The notes under the pieces were generated by a model, which searched no databases, was not told the origin of the DNA, and saw only the letters and a program-made list of their open reading frames with translations. Source: an uncultured Tateyamaria sp. (lineage in GTDB: Bacteria > Pseudomonadota > Alphaproteobacteria > Rhodobacterales > Rhodobacteraceae). From it: a DNA stretch of 64,000 bases. A program made the position numbers and the translations under genes. Within the stretch, counting starts at the first letter, position 1. Each line of letters opens with the position of its first letter. The DNA lies in the NCBI RefSeq assembly GCF_947503045.1, contig NZ_CANNCF010000004.1, positions 62,001 through 126,000 of the forward strand, in the 5' to 3' direction. Shown here piece by piece: positions 53,010-61,632 of the stretch.

Positions 53010-55892
53010 ATGGCCGAGCAAAAGAACATCGAGGTGCGCGGCGCGCGCGAGCATAACCTCAAATCCATCGACGTGGATATTCCGCGCGACCAACTGGTTG
53101 TGATCACTGGGCTTTCCGGGTCGGGCAAGTCGTCGCTGGCCTTCGATACGATCTATGCAGAGGGACAGCGCCGCTATGTCGAATCCCTGTCGGCCTATGC
53201 CCGCCAGTTCCTCGACATGATGCAGAAACCTGATGTGGATCACATCACCGGCCTGTCACCCGCCATTTCGATCGAGCAAAAGACAACGTCGAAAAACCCC
53301 CGCTCGACCGTTGGCACGGTTACCGAGATCTACGACTACATGCGGCTGCTGTTCGCGCGGGTCGGCACGCCTTACTCCCCCGAGACGGGCAAGCCCATCG
53401 AGGCGCAGCAGGTGCAGGACATGGTGGACCGGATCATGGCGCTGGAAGAGGGCACACGCGCCTATCTGCTCGCCCCGATCATCCGCGACCGCAAGGGTGA
53501 ATACCGCAAGGAATTCATAGAGCTGCGCAAACAAGGCTTCCAGCGGGTCAAGGTCGACGGCACCTTCTACGAACTCGATGAACCACCCACACTCGACAAG
53601 AAATTTCGCCATGACATCGACGTGGTGGTGGACCGCATCGTGGTGCGCGAGGGGCTGGAAACGCGGTTGGCGGACTCGTTGCGCACCGCTCTGGACCTTG
53701 CCGACGGGATCGCCGTTCTTGAGACGGCTCCGGCGGAGGGTGACGCCGAGCGGATGACGTTCTCGGAAAAATTCGCCTGTCCGGTCAGTGGCTTCACAAT
53801 CCCAGAGATCGAGCCGCGGCTGTTCTCCTTCAACGCGCCCTTCGGGGCCTGTCCAACCTGTGACGGGCTGGGGCAAGAGCTGTTCTTTGACGAGCGCCTT
53901 GTCGTGCCGGATCAGAACCTCAAAATCTATGACGGGGCGCTGGCCCCGTGGCGCAAGGGCAAGTCACCCTATTTCCTGCAGACCATCGAAGCCATTGCGA
54001 AACATTACGAATTCGACCAGCAGACCAAGTGGAAAGACCTGCCCGCCTTTGTGCAGCAGGTGTTTCTCTATGGCTCGGGTGAGGAAGAAATTCCGTTTCG
54101 CTATGACGAGGGCGGCCGCGTCTATCAGGTGACCCGCGTGTTCGAGGGTGTGATCCCCAACATGGAACGCCGCTATCGCGAGACGGATTCGAACTGGATC
54201 CGCGAAGAATTCGAGCGCTATCAGAACAACCGTCCCTGCGGTGCATGCGAGGGCTATCGCCTGCGCCCCGAGGCGCTCGCGGTCAAGATCGGCCCGGCGG
54301 GTGATCCGGATCATCTGCTGCATGCAGGTCAGGTGGTGCAGATGTCGATCCGCGAGGCGTTCGACTGGTGCTCGGCTGTGCCCGAACATCTGACGGTGCA
54401 GAAAAACGAGATTGCGCGGGCGATCCTCAAGGAGATTCGTGAACGTCTTGGGTTTCTGAATAATGTTGGATTGGAATATCTTACGCTGTCACGTTCAAGT
54501 GGTACATTAAGTGGTGGCGAAAGCCAGCGCATCCGTCTGGCTTCGCAAATCGGCTCCGGATTGACGGGCGTTCTCTATGTGCTGGACGAACCCTCCATCG
54601 GTTTGCACCAGCGCGACAATGATCGGCTGCTCGGCACACTCAAGAACCTGCGTGATCAGGGCAATACTGTGATCGTCGTCGAACATGACGAAGAAGCGAT
54701 CCGAGAAGCAGATTACGTGTTCGACATCGGCCCCGGCGCAGGCGTGCATGGCGGCGAAGTTGTGGCCCACGGCACCCCGGCTCAAGTCATCGCCAGCGGC
54801 TCGATCACCGGGGACTACCTGTCCGGCAAGCGCGAAATTCCGGTGCCCGCCACACGGCGCAAGGGCAAGAAGGGCAACAAGAAGGTGACGGTGGTCAAGG
54901 CCACCGGGAACAACCTGCAAAACGTCACGGCGGATTTCCCGCTGGGCAAATTTGTCTGCGTGACGGGCGTGTCGGGCGGGGGCAAATCGACGCTCACGAT
55001 TGAGACGCTGTTCAAGACCGCCTCGATGCGCCTCAACGGCGCGCGCCAGACCCCGGCGCCCTGTGAAACCATCAAGGGGCTCGAACATCTGGACAAGGTC
55101 ATCGACATCGATCAGCGCCCCATCGGGCGCACGCCACGCAGCAACCCTGCGACATATACGGGCGCCTTCACCCCGATCCGCGACTGGTTTGCCGGGCTGC
55201 CCGAATCCAAGGCGCGCGGGTACAAACCCGGGCGTTTTTCGTTCAACGTCAAGGGCGGGCGCTGCGAGGCGTGTCAGGGCGACGGTGTCATCAAGATCGA
55301 GATGCACTTTCTGCCGGACGTCTACGTGGAATGCGAAACCTGCAAAGGCGCGCGCTACAACCGCGAAACGCTCGAGATCAAGTTCAAGGGCAAGTCCATC
55401 GCGGATGTGCTGAACATGACCGTCGAGGATGCGCAGGGTTTCTTTCAGGCGGTGCCGACGATCCGGGAAAAGATGGACGCGCTGATGCGGGTGGGCCTTG
55501 GCTATATCAAGGTCGGCCAGCAGGCCACGACCCTGTCGGGGGGCGAGGCGCAGCGGGTCAAGCTGTCAAAAGAGCTCTCCAAACGCTCCACCGGTCGCAC
55601 GCTTTATATTCTGGACGAGCCGACAACCGGCCTGCATTTTGAGGATGTGCGCAAGCTGTTGGAAGTGCTGCATGAACTGGTCGACCAGGGCAATTCGGTG
55701 ATTGTCATTGAGCACAACCTTGATGTGGTCAAAACCGCTGACTGGATCATCGATATTGGTCCCGAGGGTGGCGATGGCGGGGGCCGTGTAGTGGCCACCG
55801 GCACACCCGAGGCGGTCGCCGAAGTTGAGGAAAGCCATACAGGCCACTACCTCAAATCGATGTTGTCAGCGCGAAAAGTGGCGGCGGAATAA
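53010..55892 (+). CDS. uvrA: Excinuclease ABC subunit A
   Basis: A 960-residue UvrA, the damage-recognition ATPase of nucleotide excision repair. The first Walker A is GLSGSGKSS (34-42), the second [10 protein letters not shown]; zinc-finger cysteine pairs lie in CPVSGF...CPTCDGLG and in [11 protein letters not shown]...[12 protein letters not shown] signatures are [16 protein letters not shown] and [15 protein letters not shown]. The start at 53010 ([17 protein letters not shown]) is the family start. The C-terminus is full length. Confidence 0.98.
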   Translation: MAEQKNIEVRGAREHNLKSIDVDIPRDQLVVITGLSGSGKSSLAFDTIYAEGQRRYVESLSAYARQFLDMMQKPDVDHITGLSPAISIEQKTTSKNPRSTVGTVTEIYDYMRLLFARVGTPYSPETGKPIEAQQVQDMVDRIMALEEGTRAYLLAPIIRDRKGEYRKEFIELRKQGFQRVKVDGTFYELDEPPTLDKKFRHDIDVVVDRIVVREGLETRLADSLRTALDLADGIAVLETAPAEGDAERMTFSEKFACPVSGFTIPEIEPRLFSFNAPFGACPTCDGLGQELFFDERLVVPDQNLKIYDGALAPWRKGKSPYFLQTIEAIAKHYEFDQQTKWKDLPAFVQQVFLYGSGEEEIPFRYDEGGRVYQVTRVFEGVIPNMERRYRETDSNWIREEFERYQNNRPCGACEGYRLRPEALAVKIGPAGDPDHLLHAGQVVQMSIREAFDWCSAVPEHLTVQKNEIARAILKEIRERLGFLNNVGLEYLTLSRSSGTLSGGESQRIRLASQIGSGLTGVLYVLDEPSIGLHQRDNDRLLGTLKNLRDQGNTVIVVEHDEEAIREADYVFDIGPGAGVHGGEVVAHGTPAQVIASGSITGDYLSGKREIPVPATRRKGKKGNKKVTVVKATGNNLQNVTADFPLGKFVCVTGVSGGGKSTLTIETLFKTASMRLNGARQTPAPCETIKGLEHLDKVIDIDQRPIGRTPRSNPATYTGAFTPIRDWFAGLPESKARGYKPGRFSFNVKGGRCEACQGDGVIKIEMHFLPDVYVECETCKGARYNRETLEIKFKGKSIADVLNMTVEDAQGFFQAVPTIREKMDALMRVGLGYIKVGQQATTLSGGEAQRVKLSKELSKRSTGRTLYILDEPTTGLHFEDVRKLLEVLHELVDQGNSVIVIEHNLDVVKTADWIIDIGPEGGDGGGRVVATGTPEAVAEVEESHTGHYLKSMLSARKVAAE

Positions 55893-55908
55893 GGCGTGGG
55901 CCGGCGTT

Positions 55909-57183
55909 TCAGGCGCTGGCCTGACCGTCTTCTTCCGCAAACCAATTGACGGCTGTTTCCAGATCGCTGGGACGGCCAAGGAAATAGCCTTGCGCCAGCG
56001 GCACACCGAGGCCCGTCAATGTGTCCAGTTCCTCGCCGGTTTCGATTCCTTCGGCCACGATGTCGGCGCCTATTTCGCGGGCAAAGCTGACAAGTGCGGC
56101 GCCCAGCGAACGGCGCACCACGCTGGTGTCGATCTGCGCGGTGAGTGAGATATCGAGTTTGATAATGTCGGGATGCAGGCGCACGATGTGCTGCAGGCCC
56201 GCATATCCAGCGCCCGCATCGTCAATCGCCAGCCGCACGCCGCGAAAGCGCAAGACATCCAGTTCTTTCAACAGCTTGTCGTAGTCGGCGACCATCGAAT
56301 GTTCGGTGACCTCCAGCACAATGCGTTCGGCAGGCCAGGGCATCAGTACGTCGGCAAGCGCGCCGGACGCCACCGTATCGGGGGAGGAGTTGACCGAGAC
56401 ATAGACGTTGTCCGGCAGGTGATCGAGCGCCTTGAGCGCTGCTTCTATCAGGCAGACTTCGAGTTCCTGTTGCAGACCCGCCTGCCGCGCCTCGTCGATC
56501 CACACATTTGGTGGGCGGTAGGGATCAGAGCGAAAGCGGCACAGCGATTCAAATCCCTTGGGTTTGCGGGTGCGCGCATCCATGATCGGCTGGTAGACGA
56601 TGTCGAAGTCCTTGTCCTCGATCATCGACAGCGTCTGGTTGCGCAATGTCATTGAGGTGTGGTGCTGTGTCAGGCGGTTATTGACCTGCTCGCCCGAGAT
56701 CGCCGCAAAGGCGCGCATCACATCAAGATCACGCAGGTTCAGATCTGCGCGGCTTTGGCGGCTGAGGCAGCAGAACATGCCATAGGGTGTTCCGTCTGCG
56801 CGCAGGATCGGGATGCTCACATGGCTTTTGATCGGGATCGCGTGGGTCACGTCGATGGTCTGGCACAGCGGCTCTGCGCTGGTGTCCTGGATCAGTTCGG
56901 GCAGCCGCCCTTCGAGGATGTGGCGGCAATAGGCGGCCTCGAGCGGCATCTTGTCGCCCGCGCTCACAACCGCCTCAAAGCCGGGGGCGTCGACAGCGCG
57001 GAACACCAGATCATCCTCAACAAATTCGGACAGATAGGCGATTTCCATGCCCAGATGTTCGCGCACGAAACGCAAGGATGCATCAATGGTTTCGTCCGCA
57101 ACCAACGCAACCTTTTGCGCGGCAGCCAGCAAATGTGCATCTTCCATGGGCCGTGATGGTGGCATCTGCATTCCCCGAATCAT
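55909..57183 (-). CDS. GAF-EAL cyclic-di-GMP phosphodiesterase
   Basis: A 424-residue cytosolic signalling protein. An N-terminal GAF domain (~25-165, IAYLSEFVEDDLVFRAVDAPG, SHVSIPILRADGTPYGMFCCL) is followed by an EAL domain (~185-415). The signature is ESL, with the metal and catalytic residues present: Glu of GFESL, Asn of VSVNSSP, Glu of LEVTEHS, Asp-Asp of IDDAGAGYAGL, Lys of IKLDISL, Glu of AEGIET, Gln of AQGYFLGRP. It is therefore likely active against c-di-GMP. The GAF ligand is unknown. It is convergent with uvrA, 16 bp apart. Confidence 0.9.
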   Translation of the reverse strand: MIRGMQMPPSRPMEDAHLLAAAQKVALVADETIDASLRFVREHLGMEIAYLSEFVEDDLVFRAVDAPGFEAVVSAGDKMPLEAAYCRHILEGRLPELIQDTSAEPLCQTIDVTHAIPIKSHVSIPILRADGTPYGMFCCLSRQSRADLNLRDLDVMRAFAAISGEQVNNRLTQHHTSMTLRNQTLSMIEDKDFDIVYQPIMDARTRKPKGFESLCRFRSDPYRPPNVWIDEARQAGLQQELEVCLIEAALKALDHLPDNVYVSVNSSPDTVASGALADVLMPWPAERIVLEVTEHSMVADYDKLLKELDVLRFRGVRLAIDDAGAGYAGLQHIVRLHPDIIKLDISLTAQIDTSVVRRSLGAALVSFAREIGADIVAEGIETGEELDTLTGLGVPLAQGYFLGRPSDLETAVNWFAEEDGQASA

Positions 57184-57227
57184 ATGTGCGGGGTGCAGGA
57201 TCGGCCAGAGGCGTTAAAGAAGTGCTT

Positions 57228-58100
57228 TTAGCTGCGCGACCGCGCCGCAAAGCGGGGCAGCATGGCGCTGAAATCGCGCCCTTTTCCGCCCTCGTCTTCG
57301 ACAAAGGTCCGGTACAGTTCAAGCGCGCGCGCGCCCATCGGCGTGTCGGCATCGACTGTTTCGGCCGCTTGCTGGCTAAGTCCTAGGTCTTTCAGCATTA
57401 ATTCGGCCGCAAAGCCCGGTTTGTAGTCATTGTCCGCCGGGCTTTCGGGGCCTATCCCGGGGGCTGGGCAGTAGGTATTCATGGACCAGCTAAAGCCCGA
57501 AGACGTGCTGACCACATCGAACATCTTTTGCCGCTCGAGCCCCAGTTTGTCGGCCAGCGCAAAGGCCTCGCAGGTGGCAATCATCGTCGCGCCAAGGATC
57601 ATGTTGTTGCAAATCTTGGCGGCCTGCCCGGCGCCCGCATCGCCGCAATGTACCGCCTTTTGGCCCATGATCTCGAACAGTGGTTCAGCCTTGGCAAAGG
57701 CTGCTGCATTTCCGCCCGCCATGAAGGTCAGCGTGCCCGCAGCGGCCCCGCCGATGCCACCCGAAACGGGCGCGTCGACGCACAGAATGCCTGCCGCGTC
57801 GGCCTGGGCGGCGACGGCACGCGCGCTGTCCACATCAACGGTTGAGCAGTCGATAAGCGTTGTGCCAGCACCCATGGCCGGGATGACTTCGTCCGCGACG
57901 GCGCGCAGGATCGCGCCATTGGGCAGCATGGTGATCACGATGTCGGCGCCTTCGGCGGCTTGCGTCGCCGATGCGGCGGTGTGCACCCCTTCGGGCGGGA
58001 CGTTGGCGATGTCGAACCCCGTCACCTCATGGCCCGCCTTGACCAGATTGGCCGCCATCGGCGCACCCATATTGCCCAGTCCCACAAATCCGATCTTCAT
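57228..58100 (-). CDS. mmsB: 3-hydroxyisobutyrate dehydrogenase (probable internal start within fusion ORF)
   Basis: A 290-residue NAD-dependent dehydrogenase oxidising 3-hydroxyisobutyrate to methylmalonate semialdehyde, the substrate of MmsA upstream. Rossmann motif GFVGLGNMGAPMA, substrate loop DAPVSGGIGGAAAGTL, catalytic lysine in GAGQAAKICNNM, and C-terminal KDLGLSQQAAE. The ATG at 58100 has a good SD (GGGAGGA) 6 nt upstream and gives exactly the normal family length. The same frame is open upstream, so this protein may also be made as the C-terminal part of a fusion. Confidence 0.85.
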   Translation of the reverse strand: MKIGFVGLGNMGAPMAANLVKAGHEVTGFDIANVPPEGVHTAASATQAAEGADIVITMLPNGAILRAVADEVIPAMGAGTTLIDCSTVDVDSARAVAAQADAAGILCVDAPVSGGIGGAAAGTLTFMAGGNAAAFAKAEPLFEIMGQKAVHCGDAGAGQAAKICNNMILGATMIATCEAFALADKLGLERQKMFDVVSTSSGFSWSMNTYCPAPGIGPESPADNDYKPGFAAELMLKDLGLSQQAAETVDADTPMGARALELYRTFVEDEGGKGRDFSAMLPRFAARSRS

Positions 58101-59141
58101 CCCCGTTCCTCCCAATTTCAGTGCCATTTTTCCAAGCGGCATCAACATCTTGCTGACGGCGGTGGCGGGCACTTTGCCATCGGCGAACTGCCATTGCGGG
58201 GCGCGGTCCTTGTCGATGATGGCGGCGCGAATGCCTTCGAGGAAATCGCCATGCTCCATCGCCCGCGCGGTAAAGCGGTACTCAAGATCAAGCGCCTTTT
58301 CCAGCGTCAGGCTGGGCCCGCGCAGACGGGTCAGCGCCTCGATGGTGCAGGCCATGGACAGGGGACTGTTGCGGCCCATCAACTTGAGGGTGGTGCGGGC
58401 GAAATCGCTGTCTTCGCCGCGCAAGGTGGTCAGGACATCGCCCAAAGAGGCGCCGTGAAAGTGGCGGTCGATATCGCCCATCTGGACAGAGATCGGGCCG
58501 GGGGCCGGGGGTGTGGCTGCGGCCTCAAGGTGGCTGGGGTCGCCGGTTGCTTCAAGTTGCGCGATCAGGGCAGACCATTGCGCCTCTGGGATGTAGAGGT
58601 CTGCAAAGCCAGCGAAAATCGCATCGCCCGCATTCATCCGCGCCGCTGTGGTGCCCAGATATTCGCCCATACGCCCGGGCGCGAGGGCGAGCATCAGCGA
58701 GCCGCCCACATCCGGCAGCAAGCCAATGCCACATTCGGGCATGGCGATCTGGGACGTGTCACCCACCACCCGGTGCGAGCCGTGACAGCCGATGCCGACC
58801 CCGCCGCCCATGGTGAAGCCTTGCAGGAAACTGACCACAGGCTTGGGGAACTGGAAAATCTTGTGGTTCAGGCGATATTCATCGGCCCAGAATTTCTGGC
58901 CATAGGCAAAGTCGCCCGCCATGCCGGTGGCATAAAGTTCGGCAATGTCCCCGCCGGAGCAAAAGGCGCGATCCCCTTCGGCGTCGAACACCACCACATC
59001 GACATTCGGATCGTTGCGCCACGCATCAAAGGCGCGCTCGATGGCCGTGCACATCTCGTAGGTCATCGCGTTGAGCGCTTGCGGGCGCTGCAAGGTGATC
59101 CGGCCCGCGCGCCCGGTGATGCGGATGGAGATGTCGCTCAT
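57228..59141 (-). CDS. In-frame fusion ORF: 3-hydroxyisobutyryl-CoA hydrolase + 3-hydroxyisobutyrate dehydrogenase
   Basis: A 637-residue ORF covering two valine-degradation enzymes. Residues 1-347 are an ECH_2/HIBCH-type hydrolase (FDAEGDRAFCSGGDIAELY, GFTMGGGVGIGCHGSHRVVG, MPECGIGLLPDVGGS with the catalytic Glu and Asp). It runs without a stop into 3-hydroxyisobutyrate dehydrogenase (MKIGFVGLGNMG...). The join codon TTG (58115-58113) lies inside the SD region of the second gene and would be a stop if its middle base were A (TAG). The ATG at 59141 overlaps the RidA gene stop (ATGA). Stop loss or a sequencing error are both possible; the internal SD may still start the second protein. Confidence 0.8.
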   Translation of the reverse strand: MSDISIRITGRAGRITLQRPQALNAMTYEMCTAIERAFDAWRNDPNVDVVVFDAEGDRAFCSGGDIAELYATGMAGDFAYGQKFWADEYRLNHKIFQFPKPVVSFLQGFTMGGGVGIGCHGSHRVVGDTSQIAMPECGIGLLPDVGGSLMLALAPGRMGEYLGTTAARMNAGDAIFAGFADLYIPEAQWSALIAQLEATGDPSHLEAAATPPAPGPISVQMGDIDRHFHGASLGDVLTTLRGEDSDFARTTLKLMGRNSPLSMACTIEALTRLRGPSLTLEKALDLEYRFTARAMEHGDFLEGIRAAIIDKDRAPQWQFADGKVPATAVSKMLMPLGKMALKLGGTGMKIGFVGLGNMGAPMAANLVKAGHEVTGFDIANVPPEGVHTAASATQAAEGADIVITMLPNGAILRAVADEVIPAMGAGTTLIDCSTVDVDSARAVAAQADAAGILCVDAPVSGGIGGAAAGTLTFMAGGNAAAFAKAEPLFEIMGQKAVHCGDAGAGQAAKICNNMILGATMIATCEAFALADKLGLERQKMFDVVSTSSGFSWSMNTYCPAPGIGPESPADNDYKPGFAAELMLKDLGLSQQAAETVDADTPMGARALELYRTFVEDEGGKGRDFSAMLPRFAARSRS

Positions 59142-59488
59142 GACTGGGCCGCCGTGCAAATGATTTCGATGCCGTATCCTTCACCGCCCAATGGCGCTTG
59201 GCAACAGGCGCGGGCAGGGGCGGTGCCCGGTGATATCCATGCATCCCAGATGGCATTCACCGTGTCATAATCCGCAATATCGGCGAGCCAGATTGTGAAC
59301 GTCAAAAGCCGTGTCTTGTCAGAGCCTGCGCGGTTCAACAGATCCTCGATCCGGTGCAACGCCTCGCGGGTCTGATCCGCAATGGGGGCAAAGGCAGTGC
59401 CGCATTGCCCGGCCAGATAGACGGTGTTGCCATGGACCACGGCCTGGCTCATTCGCGTGCCAATGTCGAGCCGAGTGATGTCGCTCAT
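59138..59488 (-). CDS. RidA/YjgF-family protein
   Basis: A 116-residue Rid-family protein. The fold markers are AVVHGNTVYLAGQCG, TREALHRIEDLLNRAGSD and the C-terminal PARACCQAPLGGEGYGIEI, with the substrate-binding arginine at Arg93. Rid proteins hydrolyse reactive enamine/imine intermediates. It overlaps the dehydrogenase gene upstream (4 nt) and the hydrolase downstream (4 nt), so it is translated within the valine operon. A guard role against reactive by-products is inferred. Confidence 0.87.
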   Translation of the reverse strand: MSDITRLDIGTRMSQAVVHGNTVYLAGQCGTAFAPIADQTREALHRIEDLLNRAGSDKTRLLTFTIWLADIADYDTVNAIWDAWISPGTAPARACCQAPLGGEGYGIEIICTAAQS

Positions 59489-60627
59489 CGGTTCTTCAAC
59501 ATGTCACGCGCCACGATCACGCGCATGATCTCGTTTGTGCCTTCGAGAATCTGATGCACACGCAGATCGCGCACCAGTTTTTCGATGCCGTAATCGGAGA
59601 GGTAGCCGTAGCCGCCATGCAGTTGCAGGCACTGATCCACGACCTTGCTGCCCGTCTCGGTCACGAATTTCTTGGCCATTGCGCAGAACTTGGTGGCATC
59701 CGGGCTGCCCTGGTCCAGCTTCCACGCCGCCTGGCGCAAAAAGGTGCGCGCGGCCTGCAATTCGATCTCCATATCCGCAAGGCGCCATTGCAGCCCCTGG
59801 AACTGGTCAATGGGTTGGCCGAACGCCTTTCGTTCACCCATATAAGCGAGGGTGGACTTCAGGGCCGTCTGTGCAGCCCCAAGCGAACAGGCGGCAATGT
59901 TCAGACGTCCTCCATCCAGCCCCATCATCGCATATTTGAAACCTTGACCCTCTTCTCCGATCAGATTGGCGGCCGAAATGTTGCAATTGTCGAATTGGAC
60001 CTGCGCCGTGGGTTGACTGCGCCAGCCCATCTTTTCTTCCAATGCGCCAAAGCTCAGCCCCTCCGTGCCGTCCTCGACATAGACAGTGGACACGCCCTTG
60101 GGCCCGTCCTCGCCCGTGCGCACCATGCAGACATAGGCATCGGAATAACCGCCACCCGAGATGAACGCCTTTGTGCCGTTCAGCACGTATCCCTCGTTGG
60201 TGCGCTCGGCGCGGGTGCGCAGGGCCGCAGCGTCCGAGCCTGAGCCGGGTTCGGTCAGACAATAGCTCAGCACCGTCTCCATGCTCAGCACGCGCGGCAT
60301 CACGCGGGTCTTGAGATCGTCGCTGGCGAAGGTGTCGATCATCTTGGCGCACATGTTGTGGATCGACAAAAAGGCGGCAACGGACGGGCAGGCCATGCTG
60401 AGGGCCTCAAAGACCAGCGTCGCATCCAACCGGGTCAACCCCGCGCCCCCGGCCTCTTCGGAGACGTAAAGAGAGGCAAAGCCAAGCGCACCAACCTCGG
60501 GCCACAACTCTTTGGGGATGGTGCCAGCCGCCTCCCAGGCGCGGGCATGGGGGGCGATCTGGTCTGCGCCAAAGGCGTGGGCCATGTCGAAAATCGACAC
60601 CTGTTCTTCTGTCAGCGCGAAATCCAT
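59485..60627 (-). CDS. Isobutyryl-CoA dehydrogenase-like acyl-CoA dehydrogenase
   Basis: A 380-residue FAD acyl-CoA dehydrogenase. Motifs: YCLTEPGSGSDAAAL (FAD/substrate), AFGQPIDQFQGLQWRLADM, CLQLHGGYGYLSDYGIEKLVRDLRVHQI, and the catalytic Glu in LEGTNEIMRVIVARDML. The short-chain size and the context (mmsA, HIBCH, HIBADH) point to isobutyryl-CoA oxidation to methacrylyl-CoA in valine breakdown. The start at 60627 has GGGAGG upstream. A dedicated methacrylyl-CoA hydratase is not seen here. Confidence 0.9.
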   Translation of the reverse strand: MDFALTEEQVSIFDMAHAFGADQIAPHARAWEAAGTIPKELWPEVGALGFASLYVSEEAGGAGLTRLDATLVFEALSMACPSVAAFLSIHNMCAKMIDTFASDDLKTRVMPRVLSMETVLSYCLTEPGSGSDAAALRTRAERTNEGYVLNGTKAFISGGGYSDAYVCMVRTGEDGPKGVSTVYVEDGTEGLSFGALEEKMGWRSQPTAQVQFDNCNISAANLIGEEGQGFKYAMMGLDGGRLNIAACSLGAAQTALKSTLAYMGERKAFGQPIDQFQGLQWRLADMEIELQAARTFLRQAAWKLDQGSPDATKFCAMAKKFVTETGSKVVDQCLQLHGGYGYLSDYGIEKLVRDLRVHQILEGTNEIMRVIVARDMLKNR

Positions 60628-60994
60628 GCATCCTCCCGACTTTGGGTGGAATATGGCACGTTCGGTTCGGAAAGAAACACCCATATCTGTGGGTGCCAGC
60701 GCCCGTTTGGCCGCAGGCGATTCGCTTGGATCTACGGCAGCGTGCCACCATTGGTAGAAAGACCAGTGAACAATTTCGCCAAGTTGCCTTGATTGGAAGC
60801 AATCACCGTAAAATTTTCGACCCCTGCGGGAATTGCGGCAGGATTGTGCGGTTTTTGTGTTTCGTTGTGGATATGTCTGCTAAAAATATGTCGCGTCGCC
60901 GCCTGTCGCCCGATGCCACAGCATTTCAGTGGACTCCCGGGGGGCTCAATTTTTTTGGGTCGGCCTGTTCTGCGCATAAAGAGTGGATTTACAA
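60628..60994. other. Intergenic region between divergent acyl-CoA dehydrogenase and VPLPA-CTERM genes
   Basis: 367 bp without a gene. It holds a small hairpin CACCCA-TATCTG-TGGGTG (60678-60695) close to the dehydrogenase start and should contain both divergent promoters; none was identified with confidence. Confidence 0.4.
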
Positions 60995-61555
60995 ATGATG
61001 ACGTTGATAAAAACCTTTGCAATTACCACCGTGCTCGCAGCGAGCATGGTCCTGACCGGTGGAACCGCACGTGCTGCGGTCATTCATGACCTGCCCAAAG
61101 TGACCCCCGCGACCGAAGCCAACGAACTGGCGCAGGTCATGGCCGCGCTTGGCGTGATGAACCTGATCACGCTTGGTCGCGTCGACGCCGGGAATATCGC
61201 ACTCGGCACGAGCTCGTCCGATGCCGGAATCGGGCTCGAATTGGACTTCAACTTCACAAACGCGTCGTTCAGTGGCGGGGAGCCTGTTTCTGCAGGCGGC
61301 AATATCGTCAGCCCCGGCCATACGTTGACTGCGGTGTTGTTGGTCGATGGCGATGTGTCGAGCCTGTGGTATGACAACGACTTTGCAAACATGAACATCA
61401 TCGAGAACGGAACCAAGGTGAAAGGCATCAGCCACGTGTCATATTTTGGTGTGCTCGACGCCACGCCCGTGCCGTTGCCTGCTGCGGGTTGGTTGCTGCT
61501 TGGCGCCTTTGGCGGGATGAGTGTTATCCGTCGGCGGAAGGCCAAAACCACCTGA
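60995..61555 (+). CDS. VPLPA-CTERM sorting-domain secreted protein
   Basis: A 186-residue exported protein: signal peptide to about residue 27 (VLAASMVLTGGTARA), a beta-rich body (LELDFNFTNASFSGGEPVSAGGN, VLLVDGDVSSLWYDNDFANM), and the C-terminal sorting signal VPLPAAGWLLLGAFGGMSVI followed by RRRKAKTT. It is the second such protein in the window; the bodies are not alike. The start is ATG 60995 (GTG 60983 is in frame upstream). It lies inside the valine gene block but on the opposite strand, so is probably unrelated to it. Confidence 0.8.
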   Translation: MMTLIKTFAITTVLAASMVLTGGTARAAVIHDLPKVTPATEANELAQVMAALGVMNLITLGRVDAGNIALGTSSSDAGIGLELDFNFTNASFSGGEPVSAGGNIVSPGHTLTAVLLVDGDVSSLWYDNDFANMNIIENGTKVKGISHVSYFGVLDATPVPLPAAGWLLLGAFGGMSVIRRRKAKTT

Positions 61556-61580
61556 ACCGGGTCGATTTGTGCAATCAGTA

Positions 61581-61613
61581 GGGGCGCGGTCCAGCCAGAC
61601 CGCGCCCCTTTTT
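61581..61613. terminator. Terminator between VPLPA-CTERM gene and mmsA
   Basis: Perfect 11-bp stem GGGGCGCGGTC (61581-61591) / GACCGCGCCCC (61598-61608), 6-nt loop, then five T. It lies between converging genes. Confidence 0.92.
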
Positions 61614-61632
61614 GTGTTCTGGCCCTGCGCCC

